Of a stretch of 57,971 bases of DNA, positions 1 to 10,119 are shown one piece after another. Numbering within the stretch: the stretch's first letter is position 1; each line of letters starts with the position of its first letter. The DNA lies in NCBI GenBank assembly GCA_001028025.1, contig LDAQ01000044.1, forward strand, positions 1 through 57,971. Reading direction: 5' to 3'. Position numbers and translations under genes: made by a program. The notes under the pieces are model-generated. The model had not been told where the DNA came from. It made no database searches and worked only from the letters and a program-made list of their open reading frames with translations. This stretch comes from Faecalicatena fissicatena (lineage in GTDB: Bacteria; Bacillota; Clostridia; Lachnospirales; Lachnospiraceae).

Positions 1-50
1 TCTTATCTTAATGACATTGGGCACCGGACTCGCCTCGGCATCCCCCGCCC

Positions 51-1169
51 TTACCCCTCCCGCATCCGCTCGCAATAGTATTGAACCAGTTCAAATTTAG
101 CATCCGGTGCAATCCGATGATCCGGACATGGAATATATCCTCCCAGTGCTATCAGCCCCCTTAACCGTTCGATTTCCGCATCCACAGATGCTTTATCACG
201 TGCAAAGACATTTTTATTCATCCCGCCAACACCGCGGATCTGTGTTCCATATTGTTCCCGCCATGGCCGAATGCTGGCATCCCATGTTCCCACTTCGATA
301 GGAAACATCGTGTTCACACCATTTTCCAACCAGATCGGAAGCAGTGCATCGATCTTACCGTCACAGTCAACAGAGATAATATCAATACCATAAGAATTCA
401 CCAGATCCGATAATCTCCGATACCATTTTCCCGCATATTCACTAAAATTGTCCGGTACAACAAGCGGCCCGTTCTTAAAACAGATATCCTCCCAGTAATG
501 TGCAAAATCAAAGTTCCTGCACCGTTCAAGCACGGCTTTTGCAGTGCTATAACATAATCCGCCGATTGTGTCCACGATTTCCCTGTACAATTCCTCGTCG
601 TCCAGATATAGATAGCTCATCTCCTCCACACCCAGGATATTCCGCATTTCACCCATCAGCGATCCTAGAAAAAGCCCTCTGGGAACATCCCTCTCTTCTT
701 CTCCTGCCATCTGATCCAGCAGCGAAATATCCAGCCGTTCTTCACAATACTGCAGCCTCGGCAGATAAAGCTGCTCCCATGCATCCCTTCCAGTCAGCGA
801 AGTTCCCAGCTGCATCGGAATTGATACAACACCGGGTATTTCCTTAATCAGCATTCCGGCCTCATCCCGGATAATCAGGGCACCCTCCGATGTTTTTTCC
901 AGTATCTCGCGTTCAAAAGGCGGAAAAATAAACGTTCTTGGCCGATACACCGCATTCCAGTTAAAATCGAAGCCAAGCTTTTTCATAACCGATTTATCCG
1001 CTTCGCCGTTATCTCCGGTAATGCGGTATTCCTCTGCCTCCTCACGGGTGACATGCCCTTCGTCAGCCCATTTATCCAGGGTTTCGTGCCAATATCCAAA
1101 GCAAATGATGGGCATCTGGTCATAATCTTCGTAATGCAGAATAGCCTTTACATTTTCTCTCAGATTCAT
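51..1169 (-). CDS. URO-D/MtaA-fold protein, D-x-C-D-G subtype (UROD-1)
   Basis: A 372-residue protein of the uroporphyrinogen decarboxylase/corrinoid methyltransferase fold. The start at 1169 (MNLRENVKAILHY) is chosen because a GGGAGG ribosome site lies just upstream and because it aligns with the paralogue at 43615-44739; an upstream in-frame ATG would lengthen it by 28 residues. In place of the HxCG zinc motif of MtaA/CmuA methyltransferases it has D268-x-C-D-G, followed by C348-P-D-H351 near the C-terminus. The paralogue has these at identical positions. It is the last gene seen of a sugar transporter/GH38 operon. A role in haem synthesis is unlikely because no hem genes are near. The substrate is unknown; methyl or other C1 chemistry on a sugar derivative is only an inference. 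Confidence 0.8.
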   Translation of the reverse strand: MNLRENVKAILHYEDYDQMPIICFGYWHETLDKWADEGHVTREEAEEYRITGDNGEADKSVMKKLGFDFNWNAVYRPRTFIFPPFEREILEKTSEGALIIRDEAGMLIKEIPGVVSIPMQLGTSLTGRDAWEQLYLPRLQYCEERLDISLLDQMAGEEERDVPRGLFLGSLMGEMRNILGVEEMSYLYLDDEELYREIVDTIGGLCYSTAKAVLERCRNFDFAHYWEDICFKNGPLVVPDNFSEYAGKWYRRLSDLVNSYGIDIISVDCDGKIDALLPIWLENGVNTMFPIEVGTWDASIRPWREQYGTQIRGVGGMNKNVFARDKASVDAEIERLRGLIALGGYIPCPDHRIAPDAKFELVQYYCERMREG

Positions 1170-1190
1170 TTTATTTGCCTCCCTTTTTAG

Positions 1191-1274
1191 TAGTCCGTAC
1201 TCTAAATTCATATACGTATAGCACCTGTCGCGTATATCAGGTACTCTTTGCACATGAATTTAGAGCACGGACTA
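1191..1274. repeat. Long inverted repeat between two URO-D genes
   Basis: Two 21-base arms at 1191-1211 and 1254-1274 are complementary except at one position, which can form a G-U pair. They are separated by 42 bases that hold a smaller ACCTG/CAGGT hairpin. The outer arm abuts the stop codon of the upstream gene, and the inner side ends just before the ribosome site of the next gene. There is no T-tract on the coding strand, so it is not a standard terminator. It could be an RNA-processing or stabilising hairpin, or a miniature inverted-repeat insertion. Confidence 0.75.
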
Positions 1275-2408
1275 TTAGTAAGTACAATGGTGAGCTTCAT
1301 CTACAAACGCCCGGATCAGATTAATGTCCGCATCAAAAAAATGGTCGGACGGACTCAGGATAAAAGCACCGCCCTCTCCCGCTTCTTCGAAGCACCGCCG
1401 TACTTCCCGCCTGGTTTCTTCCTCTGTGCATCCATACAGATAATGCCCCTGGTCAAAACCGCCGATCATACACACACGGTCCCCGATCCGGCGTTTGGCC
1501 TCGGCCAGATTTGCATCCGCCCCCATAGCCACAGGGGTAAATGTCTCCATGGCGTCCACCCCCATATCCGCGATGTTCTCCAGGATCGGCATCATTCCCC
1601 CGCAGGTGTGGTAAACGATTTTCTGCCCCATTTCATGTGCCAGTTCTACCAGCGGTGTATCAAAAGGCGCTACAAATTCATCAAATATTTTTGGTGAAAT
1701 GACTGTAGTGGATGCATCCCCGCCCCCAAGCTCCAGAATGTCATAGCGCGCGCCCCTGGTGGAACGTAGGAATGTCTTTTTCATATCCTGCACGGCCTGA
1801 CAGGCAAAGTTCACCCACTCCGGGTCATCGTAGGTTTCCATGATCAGATTCTCAATCCCATAGAGGCAGGCCATGTCCTGCCAGCAGCCCGGCTGCCCGA
1901 AAGGCTCAAAAGAGCTGACATATCCCCGCACCAGCACGTCTTCGCCTGCCTCGTCCGCCAGAGCATTGACCGCCTCCACATCCAGATGGGGATGCGGCGC
2001 ATACTGTGCGAATATCTCCATGTCTGATTTTTCCTTGATCAGAAATTCTGTCTGCCAGCGAACAATCCCATTCTGCTGTAAAACACAGGTCAGATCCTTT
2101 TTTGGTGTATGAAATATATAACGCTGGGTAGGGTACCGCTCCCCGGATACCTCCCGGATCTCAAGCCGCCAGTTTTCGCTGCAGAGCAGCCCTGTTTTTT
2201 CATCCAGGTACTGCTTAGCAGGAGCATAGGGCCTGAAGGCAAATGGCCAGATAATCGGGTCAAATCCATACTGCTTATGAAATTCCAGCGGGGTCAGCCC
2301 TCCCGCATATTTTTCCAGAAAATATGTCATCAAATGGTGCGTTGTCACAGGCAGCCGGTCTAAAGGCTGTCGGTTGATCGCCGCTAAAAAGCGTTCTCTT
2401 GAAGTCAT
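1275..2408 (-). CDS. URO-D/MtaA-fold protein with HxCG motif (UROD-2)
   Basis: A 377-residue URO-D superfamily protein. The N-terminus (MTSRERFLAAIN) is typical of the family. The second of two close ATGs is preferred: GGAG is 8 bases upstream of it, but only 2 bases from the first ATG at 2414. An H267-T-C269-G motif matches the zinc-thiol HxCG of MtaA/CmuA-type methyltransferases, and a C-terminal ILSPSDH segment occupies the position of the third metal ligand. It follows the alpha-mannosidase gene by only a few bases, so it is in the same operon. It is more divergent from UROD-1 than UROD-1 is from the copy at 43615. Function in sugar metabolism is unproven. Confidence 0.8.
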   Translation of the reverse strand: MTSRERFLAAINRQPLDRLPVTTHHLMTYFLEKYAGGLTPLEFHKQYGFDPIIWPFAFRPYAPAKQYLDEKTGLLCSENWRLEIREVSGERYPTQRYIFHTPKKDLTCVLQQNGIVRWQTEFLIKEKSDMEIFAQYAPHPHLDVEAVNALADEAGEDVLVRGYVSSFEPFGQPGCWQDMACLYGIENLIMETYDDPEWVNFACQAVQDMKKTFLRSTRGARYDILELGGGDASTTVISPKIFDEFVAPFDTPLVELAHEMGQKIVYHTCGGMMPILENIADMGVDAMETFTPVAMGADANLAEAKRRIGDRVCMIGGFDQGHYLYGCTEEETRREVRRCFEEAGEGGAFILSPSDHFFDADINLIRAFVDEAHHCTY

Positions 2409-2420
2409 AGTCATTTCTCC

Positions 2421-5400
2421 TTACTTTTCGTATACTGGATAGATTTTAAAGCTTTTTTGTTCGAAAGGCTTTAAATTCAGCGGAATACTGTATTTTTCAT
2501 GAGAGATCCGTTCAATCGTCTCTTCCAGAGTGCTGCACGTTTCAACTGCATCTGCCGGGAACCCCAGGATCAGATTCCCCCCGCCCCCCATTCCAAGTGC
2601 ATCAAACACACGCACGATCACGGCATCTGAAGACTCCGCTTTCTTAATGCTGGAGATCACGGCGCCTTCTGCATCCGTCTCAGCTAAAAAGCAATTTCCA
2701 TTTCCCCTGCCTGCCTCAGTCAGCCGACGGCTCAAAATCGGTCGATTAAGGAAATAAGCCTGCTGCACAACACCTGCATCCCGATAACTCCCCCGATAAG
2801 GCAGAATTGAATATGTAAATTCATGTTCACCAACATCCGATTTCGGATCCGGCGTCCAGCCGCTGCGGATCAAACAGAGCTCCATTGTATTGCCGCACAC
2901 CTTATATCCGTGCTTGCAGTCATTTAACAGTGCAAAACCATAACTGCTGCCGTCTGCCGCAGCCCATTTCAATGCAGGATATTCCTGGTCTTTAAGCGGG
3001 CGTGTTACCGTACCGCAGAGTGTTTCATATACCGCATCCAGATTATCAATATCTGGAGTGTGCACCACACGCAGCATAGGGGCAAGTCTTTTTGCATCAC
3101 CGTATTCCCCCCACGAAACCCGGGTATAAAAGTCAATGCGCGCGGCCTGTTTTCCGATCCGGATCTGCTGTGTGATCTGTGACGCCCCGAAATGATGGAC
3201 AAACTCCAGAACCTTCCGGACAGGGCCGTCTTCCACGATCCGGCTATCTGCTCCTGATATCAGACGATCAATCCGGGCGACATCGTGAATCAACCAGCCG
3301 GACATCTCACCGGGTACTTCATAGTGCACCTGCAATGTATTCAGCACTCCCTGGCCCATTCGCCATCCAAGGTCCATGCGCCGCACTACATAATGTTTAT
3401 CCATCTTGTCGTACAGAGTCGTAATCTGACCGGAAGCTTTTTTAATTTCCACCTGATAGCGGTCCGACTCCACGTAGTAGTACTCTTTTTCCTCGGTCAG
3501 AGAGAAGGACTGCGGTCCGGACCCCGACGCCTGCTCCTGGACATAGAACACACAGATGCCGGAAGCCCGTATTTCTGCCTGTACACAGACACCGTCTGTG
3601 CACAGCTGGCTGGGCACCTCCTGTCCCTGAGCATCCACCACACGCACCGGTCCGACCATGCTCACACCGCCGAGCGAAATGCACTCTTCCCTGTCAAAGG
3701 GAGCCGGGTTAAACACTGCAAATGGAACGCCCTTTGCCGAATCGGTCTCCAGACCGAGACTCAGAAATTCCATGGCTTCTGAGCTGATTTCCTGCAGTTC
3801 CGTTAAAACCTGCTCCGCAAGCTCGTGGGAACAATCATAGGTATCCGGTATCCCGGTTCCGTCGAAAATATCATGGAACTGGTTAAACAGCGCTTTGCGC
3901 CACAGTTCCTCCAGACGTTTGCCCGGATACGAAAAGCCCTGCAATGAGGCCAGCACACAGAGGCGTTCCGTGGAATCCAGCATATTCTCACATCGCCGGT
4001 TGTCCCGCTTGATATCTGCATGGGTGGTATAGCAGCCGTCGTAAATGAAATTCAGTTCCCCCTCCACTTCCGGCAGATGAGAAAGATCCTCCGTTTCCAC
4101 TGCATGGTAAAATTCTTCCGTGGTTGAAAAGACCAGGCGCGGCGTTGTGGGGTACGAATTCAGCAGCCGGATCTTTTCGATATCCCTTTTGGTCGGGCCG
4201 CCCCCATGATCACCGGTGCCGTACACGTACATCGCCCGATTTACACTGTATCGGTCACGCATCGCGGCCGAAACGCGCAGAATTGACTGCGGCCATACCT
4301 CCGCATTATAAATAAGCGACGTGGTTAATACGCGGCTTCCATCCGCCCCTTTCCACCAATAGAGAGGCGCATGATGCGCTTCTTTCATAAACGGGACAGC
4401 CTCCGCCGTACTCTGTCCGATACCATCCGGGCAACGCATATGATAATAATAGCTGATTCCTGCCTGCCCAAGGAGCTGCGGAACATTTGCCCCATGGCCG
4501 AAGGTATCGGGACACCACATGATATGCGGCTCTTTCATCCCATTCTCTTCCAAATATTTCTTGGAATACAGCATATGGCGGTTGAGGGATTCTCCGTCCG
4601 CCATATTCAGGTCTCCCTCGACCCATGAGGAGGCGGTGCAGTCCCAGCGGCCATCTTTTTCATATTTTTTAACCCGCTCAAATACCTCCGGGCAATCCTC
4701 CTGCGCAATCTTGTAGACCGCACACTGGCTTTGGGAAAACCTGAACTCCGGATATTCCTCCAGAAGTTTTGTCATGGTATCAAAATCACGTGCAATAATC
4801 TGCCGTGTTTCATCCATGGACCAAAACCAGTTCATATCGATATGTGCGTGCCCAATCAGGTGCACCGTTCGTTTCTTCGCTTCATCCGCAACGGAAACCA
4901 GGCTTGCACGTACGGCACGAACCGCACGTAAGACCTCCTCCACATCCTGCAGGGCGGATGCTTCTTCCACTGCGGCGAATGCCTGCTCAAGCAGCGCCTG
5001 TGCCTGCTCAAGCGGCTGGATATAGCGCAGTTCTTCACTGATGGAAGAGATTTCGAAAGCCTCCATTTCCAGCTTTGTCGGAATCACAACCATCTCTACC
5101 TGGTTGCTCCAGAAACATTTTTCCAGCATATCCATGCGGATCGCAATTGTATGTACCGTACCGGGAACCGCACACTGAGTGATAATTGCTTCGGGACACT
5201 TGAAGTCCATCCATGCAGTTTCTTTCAGTACGCATTTTCCATCAATATAAAATTCGGTTGGTACGGAAAACCGCCCTTTTTTCCAGCCACACGCAGCTGT
5301 GTGCCGGCAATATCCACGCCGTGCACGGTCTGGGGTACGGTATACTTCAGGCGCAGCCAGACAATCCCCTGGCCCCGCCGTATAGTTGTATCCTCCAGTA

Positions 5401-5554
5401 CAGGCCATGTACTGTCGTCATATGACGCATCACTGGCATGTGTACGGTCCAGATCCCCTGCATGATAGCGGAATCCTTGGATTTCGTAGGATTGTGCAAT
5501 CGCCCCAACAAGACTCTCAATTTTCTGATCAAGACAGTCAAAATTCATTTCCAT
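2421..5554 (-). CDS. GH38 alpha-mannosidase, split by a -1 frameshift
   Basis: A cytoplasmic exo-alpha-mannosidase of glycoside hydrolase family 38. The reading frame is interrupted: the N-terminal 93 codons (5554 to 5276) are in one frame and the remaining 951 codons (from 5276) are in the -1 frame. Joined, they give about 1044 residues, close to the usual length of bacterial GH38 enzymes. The metal site HxHxD (H236, D240 in the joined protein) and the nucleophile motif PDTFGHG (D350) are intact, and the C-terminal beta-sandwich domains are present. Without a shift, translation stops after 109 residues at 5225. The shift falls exactly on an A AAA AAG heptamer in the correct phase. It may be a programmed frameshift, a real mutation, or a homopolymer sequencing error. 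The start at 5554 has a GGGAG ribosome site 7 bases away. The neighbours are sugar transport genes. Confidence 0.85.
5255..5282 (-). other. A AAA AAG slippery heptamer with small downstream hairpin
   Basis: On the minus strand the heptamer A AAA AAG occupies 5282 to 5276, with codons GGA AAA AAG in the upstream frame. The GH38 frame resumes one base back, at GGG (5276-5274). A 5-bp stem CGGTT/AACCG (5273-5269 with 5259-5255, 9-base loop) starts two bases after the heptamer. A CACAC/GTGTG hairpin lies upstream, but no Shine-Dalgarno-like stimulator was seen at the expected distance. The heptamer is the classic bacterial -1 signal of dnaX; the stimulators here are weak. Confidence 0.6.
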
Positions 5555-5602
5555 ATTATCTCTCCCTGCCGCCCTCTTTGCAATCGCTCTTCGGGCATTT
5601 TT

Positions 5603-6625
5603 TCATGATTCAAATGCACACTCGCTGAGAATATGCAGTCTGTCCGGCTGAATATTCGGCAGAATCGATTCGTGGCTTGGCGAAACAATATAGTTCGTCC
5701 CCAGAATCCCCTTCAGCCGCCTCACTTCGTTTCGGACATCCTCTACGCTTCCAAACGGAAGAATTCCCTGTGCATCAATTCCGCCGATAAAGACAAGGCT
5801 GTCCCCATATTTTTTTTTCAGGTTCAGTGCGTCCATTCCTGCTGCCTGAGCCTGGATCGGATGGAGAAAGTCCACCCCCGCCTCGATCAGCTGCGGAATA
5901 ATCGCATCTACTGCACCGCATGAATGAAACGCCACAGCATATCCTCTGCGCTTTGCCTGCCGGATCAGCGAACAGACAAAGGGATGAATAAACCGTCCAT
6001 AGGCATCGGGCGAAATCAGCAGACTGCGCTGGCTTCCCAGATCGTTTCCAAAAAAGCATACATCGATCATTTCCCCTGCCAGATCAAACAGCCGTTCATT
6101 GGCCTGTAAATAAAAATCCACAACATGTCTGGTGACTGCCAGCACAACTTCCGGGTCAGTATACATTTTGATAAAATAGTTTTCCATTCCGAAAAAGTCT
6201 GCAACCACATGGAAAAATGCACCCCAAAATCCAGAAAAGACTGCCTGCCCCGCCAGACGGGTCCGTTTCAGTTCCTGCATCGTTTTTTCAAAATTCAGGC
6301 AGTCCGGGTCCGGCCATTCAAAATTCTCCACTTCTGCCGGATCCCTGCAGTCGGCGAAAACTCCGCCCTGTCCCAGGCTTTCGCGTTTTGCTCCGGACAA
6401 TGTATCGAACATCGGCCTGCCGTCCGGCGGACACCAGACACCGTTTTCTTCCGGGTACACCCAGCGGAAGGTGTCGTGAAGCTTTAGTCCCAGCTCAAAG
6501 TCATCCTGTACTCCATAGTAGTCAAATATCGTTTTTGCATGGTCCGGATGCGGGTTTCCGTGCCAGAAACCGCACGCTTCACTGGACCGGTTCAGAATCT
6601 GATGCAGCTTTTCCTGTCCTGTCAT
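5603..6625 (-). CDS. URO-D/MtaA-fold protein with HxCG motif (UROD-3)
   Basis: A 340-residue URO-D superfamily protein. The ATG at 6625 (MTGQEKLHQIL) is preferred because GGAG sits 10 bases upstream; the in-frame ATG at 6634 is only one base from that site. An H234-S-C236-G motif, preceded by a hydrophobic strand, matches the zinc-binding HxCG of methyltransferases of the MtaA/CmuA type. A later SPSHESILP segment may offer a histidine ligand. The gene lies between the permease genes and the GH38 gene in the same direction, so it belongs to the sugar operon. It resembles UROD-4 (24781-25860) more than UROD-1. Its substrate is unknown. Confidence 0.8.
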   Translation of the reverse strand: MTGQEKLHQILNRSSEACGFWHGNPHPDHAKTIFDYYGVQDDFELGLKLHDTFRWVYPEENGVWCPPDGRPMFDTLSGAKRESLGQGGVFADCRDPAEVENFEWPDPDCLNFEKTMQELKRTRLAGQAVFSGFWGAFFHVVADFFGMENYFIKMYTDPEVVLAVTRHVVDFYLQANERLFDLAGEMIDVCFFGNDLGSQRSLLISPDAYGRFIHPFVCSLIRQAKRRGYAVAFHSCGAVDAIIPQLIEAGVDFLHPIQAQAAGMDALNLKKKYGDSLVFIGGIDAQGILPFGSVEDVRNEVRRLKGILGTNYIVSPSHESILPNIQPDRLHILSECAFES

Positions 6626-6668
6626 ATCTTTCATTCTCCAATCATTAAGTTAGATAAAACCCGGGCAC

Positions 6669-7553
6669 TCACCCCTTAACTGCGCCGTCCAGCATGGAGT
6701 TGATGAACCTCTTGCGGAAGACTAAGAACAGAAGTACAACGGGAACGAGACTCACAATGGCCGTGGCATTGATTACCCCTTTGTGCACGCTGACCATGCT
6801 CATAATTGAGTACAGTCCCAGTGTCATCGTCTTCATATTTTCCTGGGTTGTGAAGATCAGAGTGATCAGGAATTCATTCCATACTGAAATAAAATTGATC
6901 AGCCCAACCGCCAGGATACCGGGTGACAGCAGAGGCAGGACCACCTTGACCAAAAGCTTGCCGCGGGAGCAGCCGTCGATCATGGCGGCCTCCTCCAGGG
7001 CTAACGGAATCGAGGACATATAGTTGCGCAGGATGGTGATGGGCAGCGGCAGCAGCCCGGGCAGATACAGCAGAATCAATCCCCACGGAGTATTCAGCCA
7101 GCCAATTTTGGAATAGGCGGAATACAGCGGAATCATATTGGTAATGCCCGGAATCAGCATGGGGCAAAGAATCAGGATATTAAACAGATTCTTTCCGCGG
7201 AATTGAAAGCGTGACAGCGTATAGGCCGCCAGTCCTGCCAGTATAATCGAGAGTAGTGTCGCAACAGTTGAAAAGAGAAAACTGTTTCGCAGCATGATCA
7301 TCGTGTTGCCATTGTTGAAGATATAACTGAAGTTTTCCAGAGAAAACTCCCTGCTGAAAAATACGGGGGGATATGTATTTACGAGCTCCCGGGATTTGAG
7401 TGCCGTGATCAGTGACCAATACAGCGGGAACACCATGAATATCGTCAGGAGAATCATAAACACTTGTTTCGCGGTTTTCACCCGGACGTTCTTTCCGCCC
7501 CCTTTTGAAACCTTTACCGCAGCGTGATTTCTGCTTTCTGTAATTTGCATCAT
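6669..7553 (-). CDS. Carbohydrate ABC transporter permease (MalG type)
   Basis: A 294-residue inner-membrane permease of the CUT1 family. It has about six membrane helices after a short basic N-terminus, and the EAA loop is recognisable (EEAAMIDGCSRGKLLVKVVLPLLSPG in part). It pairs with the upstream MalF-type permease and a binding protein to import an oligosaccharide. No ATPase is encoded here, so a shared MsmK-like ATPase elsewhere is expected, as is usual for CUT1 systems in Firmicutes. The start at 7553 has AAAGGA upstream. Downstream lie UROD-3 and the GH38 gene. Confidence 0.9.
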   Translation of the reverse strand: MMQITESRNHAAVKVSKGGGKNVRVKTAKQVFMILLTIFMVFPLYWSLITALKSRELVNTYPPVFFSREFSLENFSYIFNNGNTMIMLRNSFLFSTVATLLSIILAGLAAYTLSRFQFRGKNLFNILILCPMLIPGITNMIPLYSAYSKIGWLNTPWGLILLYLPGLLPLPITILRNYMSSIPLALEEAAMIDGCSRGKLLVKVVLPLLSPGILAVGLINFISVWNEFLITLIFTTQENMKTMTLGLYSIMSMVSVHKGVINATAIVSLVPVVLLFLVFRKRFINSMLDGAVKG

Positions 7554-7585
7554 TCGTCAATCCTTTCTGTATGGTTTCTGCATTT

Positions 7586-8458
7586 TTATTGATCCACCGT
7601 TGTCTTCCTGGTCAGGCGCAGATAAACCAATACAATCGCAATGTTAATGACAGCCAGTACCATGGACATGGCCGTGGCAGAACTGAAGTTGAAGTTGACA
7701 AATGCCTCTTTGTACAGCAGTACCGCCAGGGTCTGCGTCGAAGTCAGAGGGCCGCCGTTCGTGAGCACCAGGATCATACCGGTCTGGCTGATGCAGTTAA
7801 TGATGCTCAGCAGGATGACAGTAATGATGGTTGGCGTCAGGATAGGCAGAACAATATACCTTTTGAGCTGCATACCGGTGCAGCCGTCCAGCTGGGCCGC
7901 TTCTATGTAATCTTTCGAGAGATTCTGCATACCGGCCAGAAGCAAAATCGTATTGTAAGCAAGCATTTTCCACAGCGTTACGATGATAACGCCGAACATG
8001 GCATATTTTGGATTGTTCAGCAGGATCGACGGATCAATCCCCAGAGGCTCAAACAAATATTTCAGCACACCTACATCCGGATTAAACAGCCATGTCCAGG
8101 TATTGCCGACAACAACGTCGGACAATACCCAGGGAATAAACAGAATGGTCAGGTAAAAGGATGTCCCTCTGATCTTTGAATTCAGGATTGAGGCCACAAT
8201 CAGCCCGAACACCACAACCACAGCTGTGGCTCCCACCACATAGACCAGCGTATTTTTTAAGCTTTCCCCCAATGCTGCATCCTGCAGAATTCGGCTATAA
8301 TTTTTAAGCCCTGCAAATTTCATTTCCCCCGTTCCCGGATTCATGTCCTGAAACGAAAGGAAGATTCCGTAAAAAACGGGAAGATAACTGTAGACTATTA
8401 AAATCAGCAGTGTGGGAAGCAGAAACAAATACGGGCGTACTAATTTTCGCCGAGACAT
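7586..8458 (-). CDS. Carbohydrate ABC transporter permease (MalF type)
   Basis: A CUT1 permease of 290 residues from the ATG at 8458 (MSRRKLVRPYLFLLPTLLIL). This start is chosen because GGTG and an AGGAAAGG run precede it, whereas the longer form from 8485 has no ribosome site. It has six predicted helices and the EAA loop EAAQLDGCTGMQLKRYIVLP. It partners the MalG-type gene downstream. With the binding protein gene upstream it forms the standard binding protein-permease-permease order. Confidence 0.9.
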   Translation of the reverse strand: MSRRKLVRPYLFLLPTLLILIVYSYLPVFYGIFLSFQDMNPGTGEMKFAGLKNYSRILQDAALGESLKNTLVYVVGATAVVVVFGLIVASILNSKIRGTSFYLTILFIPWVLSDVVVGNTWTWLFNPDVGVLKYLFEPLGIDPSILLNNPKYAMFGVIIVTLWKMLAYNTILLLAGMQNLSKDYIEAAQLDGCTGMQLKRYIVLPILTPTIITVILLSIINCISQTGMILVLTNGGPLTSTQTLAVLLYKEAFVNFNFSSATAMSMVLAVINIAIVLVYLRLTRKTTVDQ

Positions 8459-8488
8459 ATCTTTCACCAACCTTTCCTGTTGCATTAA

Positions 8489-9805
8489 TTAATCGTAGAA
8501 TTTTTTATTGAACTGCTCCTGTGCGTCCTCCAGCAGCTTCGTCAGATCCTGTGTGGGATCCATGAAGTATGAGGATTTTACATTAGAGATCGCCTCCAGG
8601 CCTTCCTGATAATGCAAAAACGGATCCATTCCACGGGCATAGTCCATGTTCTCCTTGAATGCCTTATACATTGGAGTAGAAAACATCGGATCATCATAAC
8701 TTTCCAGCGTTGTAGGCAGTCCGCCGTCAAATGCAGCGTGCATCGTCTGGTTTTCCGGCTGCTGGATCGCCTCGATTACTTTCCAGCAGGCATCGGCATT
8801 CGGCGAGTTGGAAGCGATTGAGAAGGACCATCCATTGGAAAAGTTTGGCGCAGGCCCTTTTTTGCCGGGAAGCGGTACAAAACCGATCTTGCCGTCTTTG
8901 TACAGCTGGGATTCTTTCAGCGCATTGTCAGCATACGTTCCATCAATATAAGCTGCCAGATGTCCGCTTGTAAACATATCCTGAATGTCCGCATACTGGG
9001 TAGAGGTCAGGCAGGTCTGGGGTGAAACCTTATGCACATTCACACAGTCTGACAAGAACTGGATGGCATCTGCTGTTTCGTCTGTGGCCCAGGTCGCTTT
9101 TCCCTCCTCATCACAGAGGGTTCCGCCTGCATCCCAGATAAACGGAGCAACACTTACCTCCATTGAGCCGTAATCATTCGGTCCGTAAAAACCGAAGCCG
9201 TAGACTTTATTTGCTTCATCTGTTGCTGCAATGGCGTACTCCAGCAGCTCGTCACGTGTGGTCGGAGCATTCGGCATCAGCTCTTTGTTATACCACAGAC
9301 CGCGGGAATGAATGGAAACCGGCATGCAATAGACCTTTCCATCTCCGATGAATGTGCCATCGGTAAAGACTACATCCATATACTGGCTTCTGTCCAGATT
9401 CTCATCAATATAGTCATCCAGAGGCAGTGCCGCACCTGCATTGACAACGGATGCCAGTTTTTGGGAAGAAATCATATACATATCTGCACTCGGGCTGCCT
9501 GCCATATTCGTAACCACCATCTTACTTTCAATCTGATCCCAGGGAATCGTTTGAATTTCTATTTCAACACCAGTCTGTTCGGTCAGATGCTCATAAAATT
9601 CCATCCATTTTGCATTGGAGGGATCCTCCTGATTGGCAGGGTCAATGTAACTGCCGATGGTAATATGGGGCTTGTCCTCTCCCGCTGCAGACGCCTTCTT
9701 TTCACCGTCACCGGAATTTGCAGCAGTCCCGGATGAACATGCTGTCATGCTCACTGTCAGAAGAGTAGTCAGCATCAGGCTCATGATCTTTCCTTGTTTT
9801 TTCAT
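8489..9805 (-). CDS. Sugar-binding lipoprotein (ABC, family 1)
   Basis: A 438-residue extracellular solute-binding protein. The N-terminus has a lipoprotein signal with the lipobox SMTAC, so it should be acylated and anchored outside the membrane, where it delivers sugar to the two downstream permeases. The start has GGAGG 5 bases upstream. It is the first gene of the minus-strand operon and faces the divergent YesM/YesN pair, which probably controls it. The ligand cannot be read from sequence; the GH38 gene suggests a mannose-containing glycan fragment. Confidence 0.92.
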   Translation of the reverse strand: MKKQGKIMSLMLTTLLTVSMTACSSGTAANSGDGEKKASAAGEDKPHITIGSYIDPANQEDPSNAKWMEFYEHLTEQTGVEIEIQTIPWDQIESKMVVTNMAGSPSADMYMISSQKLASVVNAGAALPLDDYIDENLDRSQYMDVVFTDGTFIGDGKVYCMPVSIHSRGLWYNKELMPNAPTTRDELLEYAIAATDEANKVYGFGFYGPNDYGSMEVSVAPFIWDAGGTLCDEEGKATWATDETADAIQFLSDCVNVHKVSPQTCLTSTQYADIQDMFTSGHLAAYIDGTYADNALKESQLYKDGKIGFVPLPGKKGPAPNFSNGWSFSIASNSPNADACWKVIEAIQQPENQTMHAAFDGGLPTTLESYDDPMFSTPMYKAFKENMDYARGMDPFLHYQEGLEAISNVKSSYFMDPTQDLTKLLEDAQEQFNKKFYD

Positions 9806-10119
9806 AATGCACCTCCATTAGATTTTTAACTTTTAATAGTTGTTATTCCCAGCGCGCTTCTGTATGGATATTATATCCTGTGCCTGTTGTTTTAGTAATA
9901 AAAATAACATGCCTTCTTTTGTAAAAACAGAAGAAATATGCATCATTGTTTTGTATAATTCAGTGATGTTTTTGTAAAAATTCGAAATTGCTAAGTTTCC
10001 GTAAGTTTTACGCAGACAAATTCCTTGCATTTATATACTAGTCTGATATAATTTAGAAAAATGACGGGGCAGATTCTTTTTCACATAAGGAACTGCCAAT
10101 CAGGAAGGAAAGCGGCCGT
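9806..10119. promoter_or_regulatory. Divergent control region, sugar locus 1
   Basis: This is the 314-base gap between the minus-strand binding protein gene and the plus-strand kinase gene. A plus promoter is TTGCAT (10025-10030), 16 bases, TATAAT (10047-10052). On the minus strand a GATATAATATCC element near 9870 is a good -10 box, but its -35 is weak, as expected for an activator-dependent promoter. No clear palindromic operator was found. Confidence 0.6.

Noticed and set aside
7571..8179. Plus-strand ORF of 202 codons
   Set aside because: It is the antisense shadow of the MalF-type permease gene, whose family motifs are clear.
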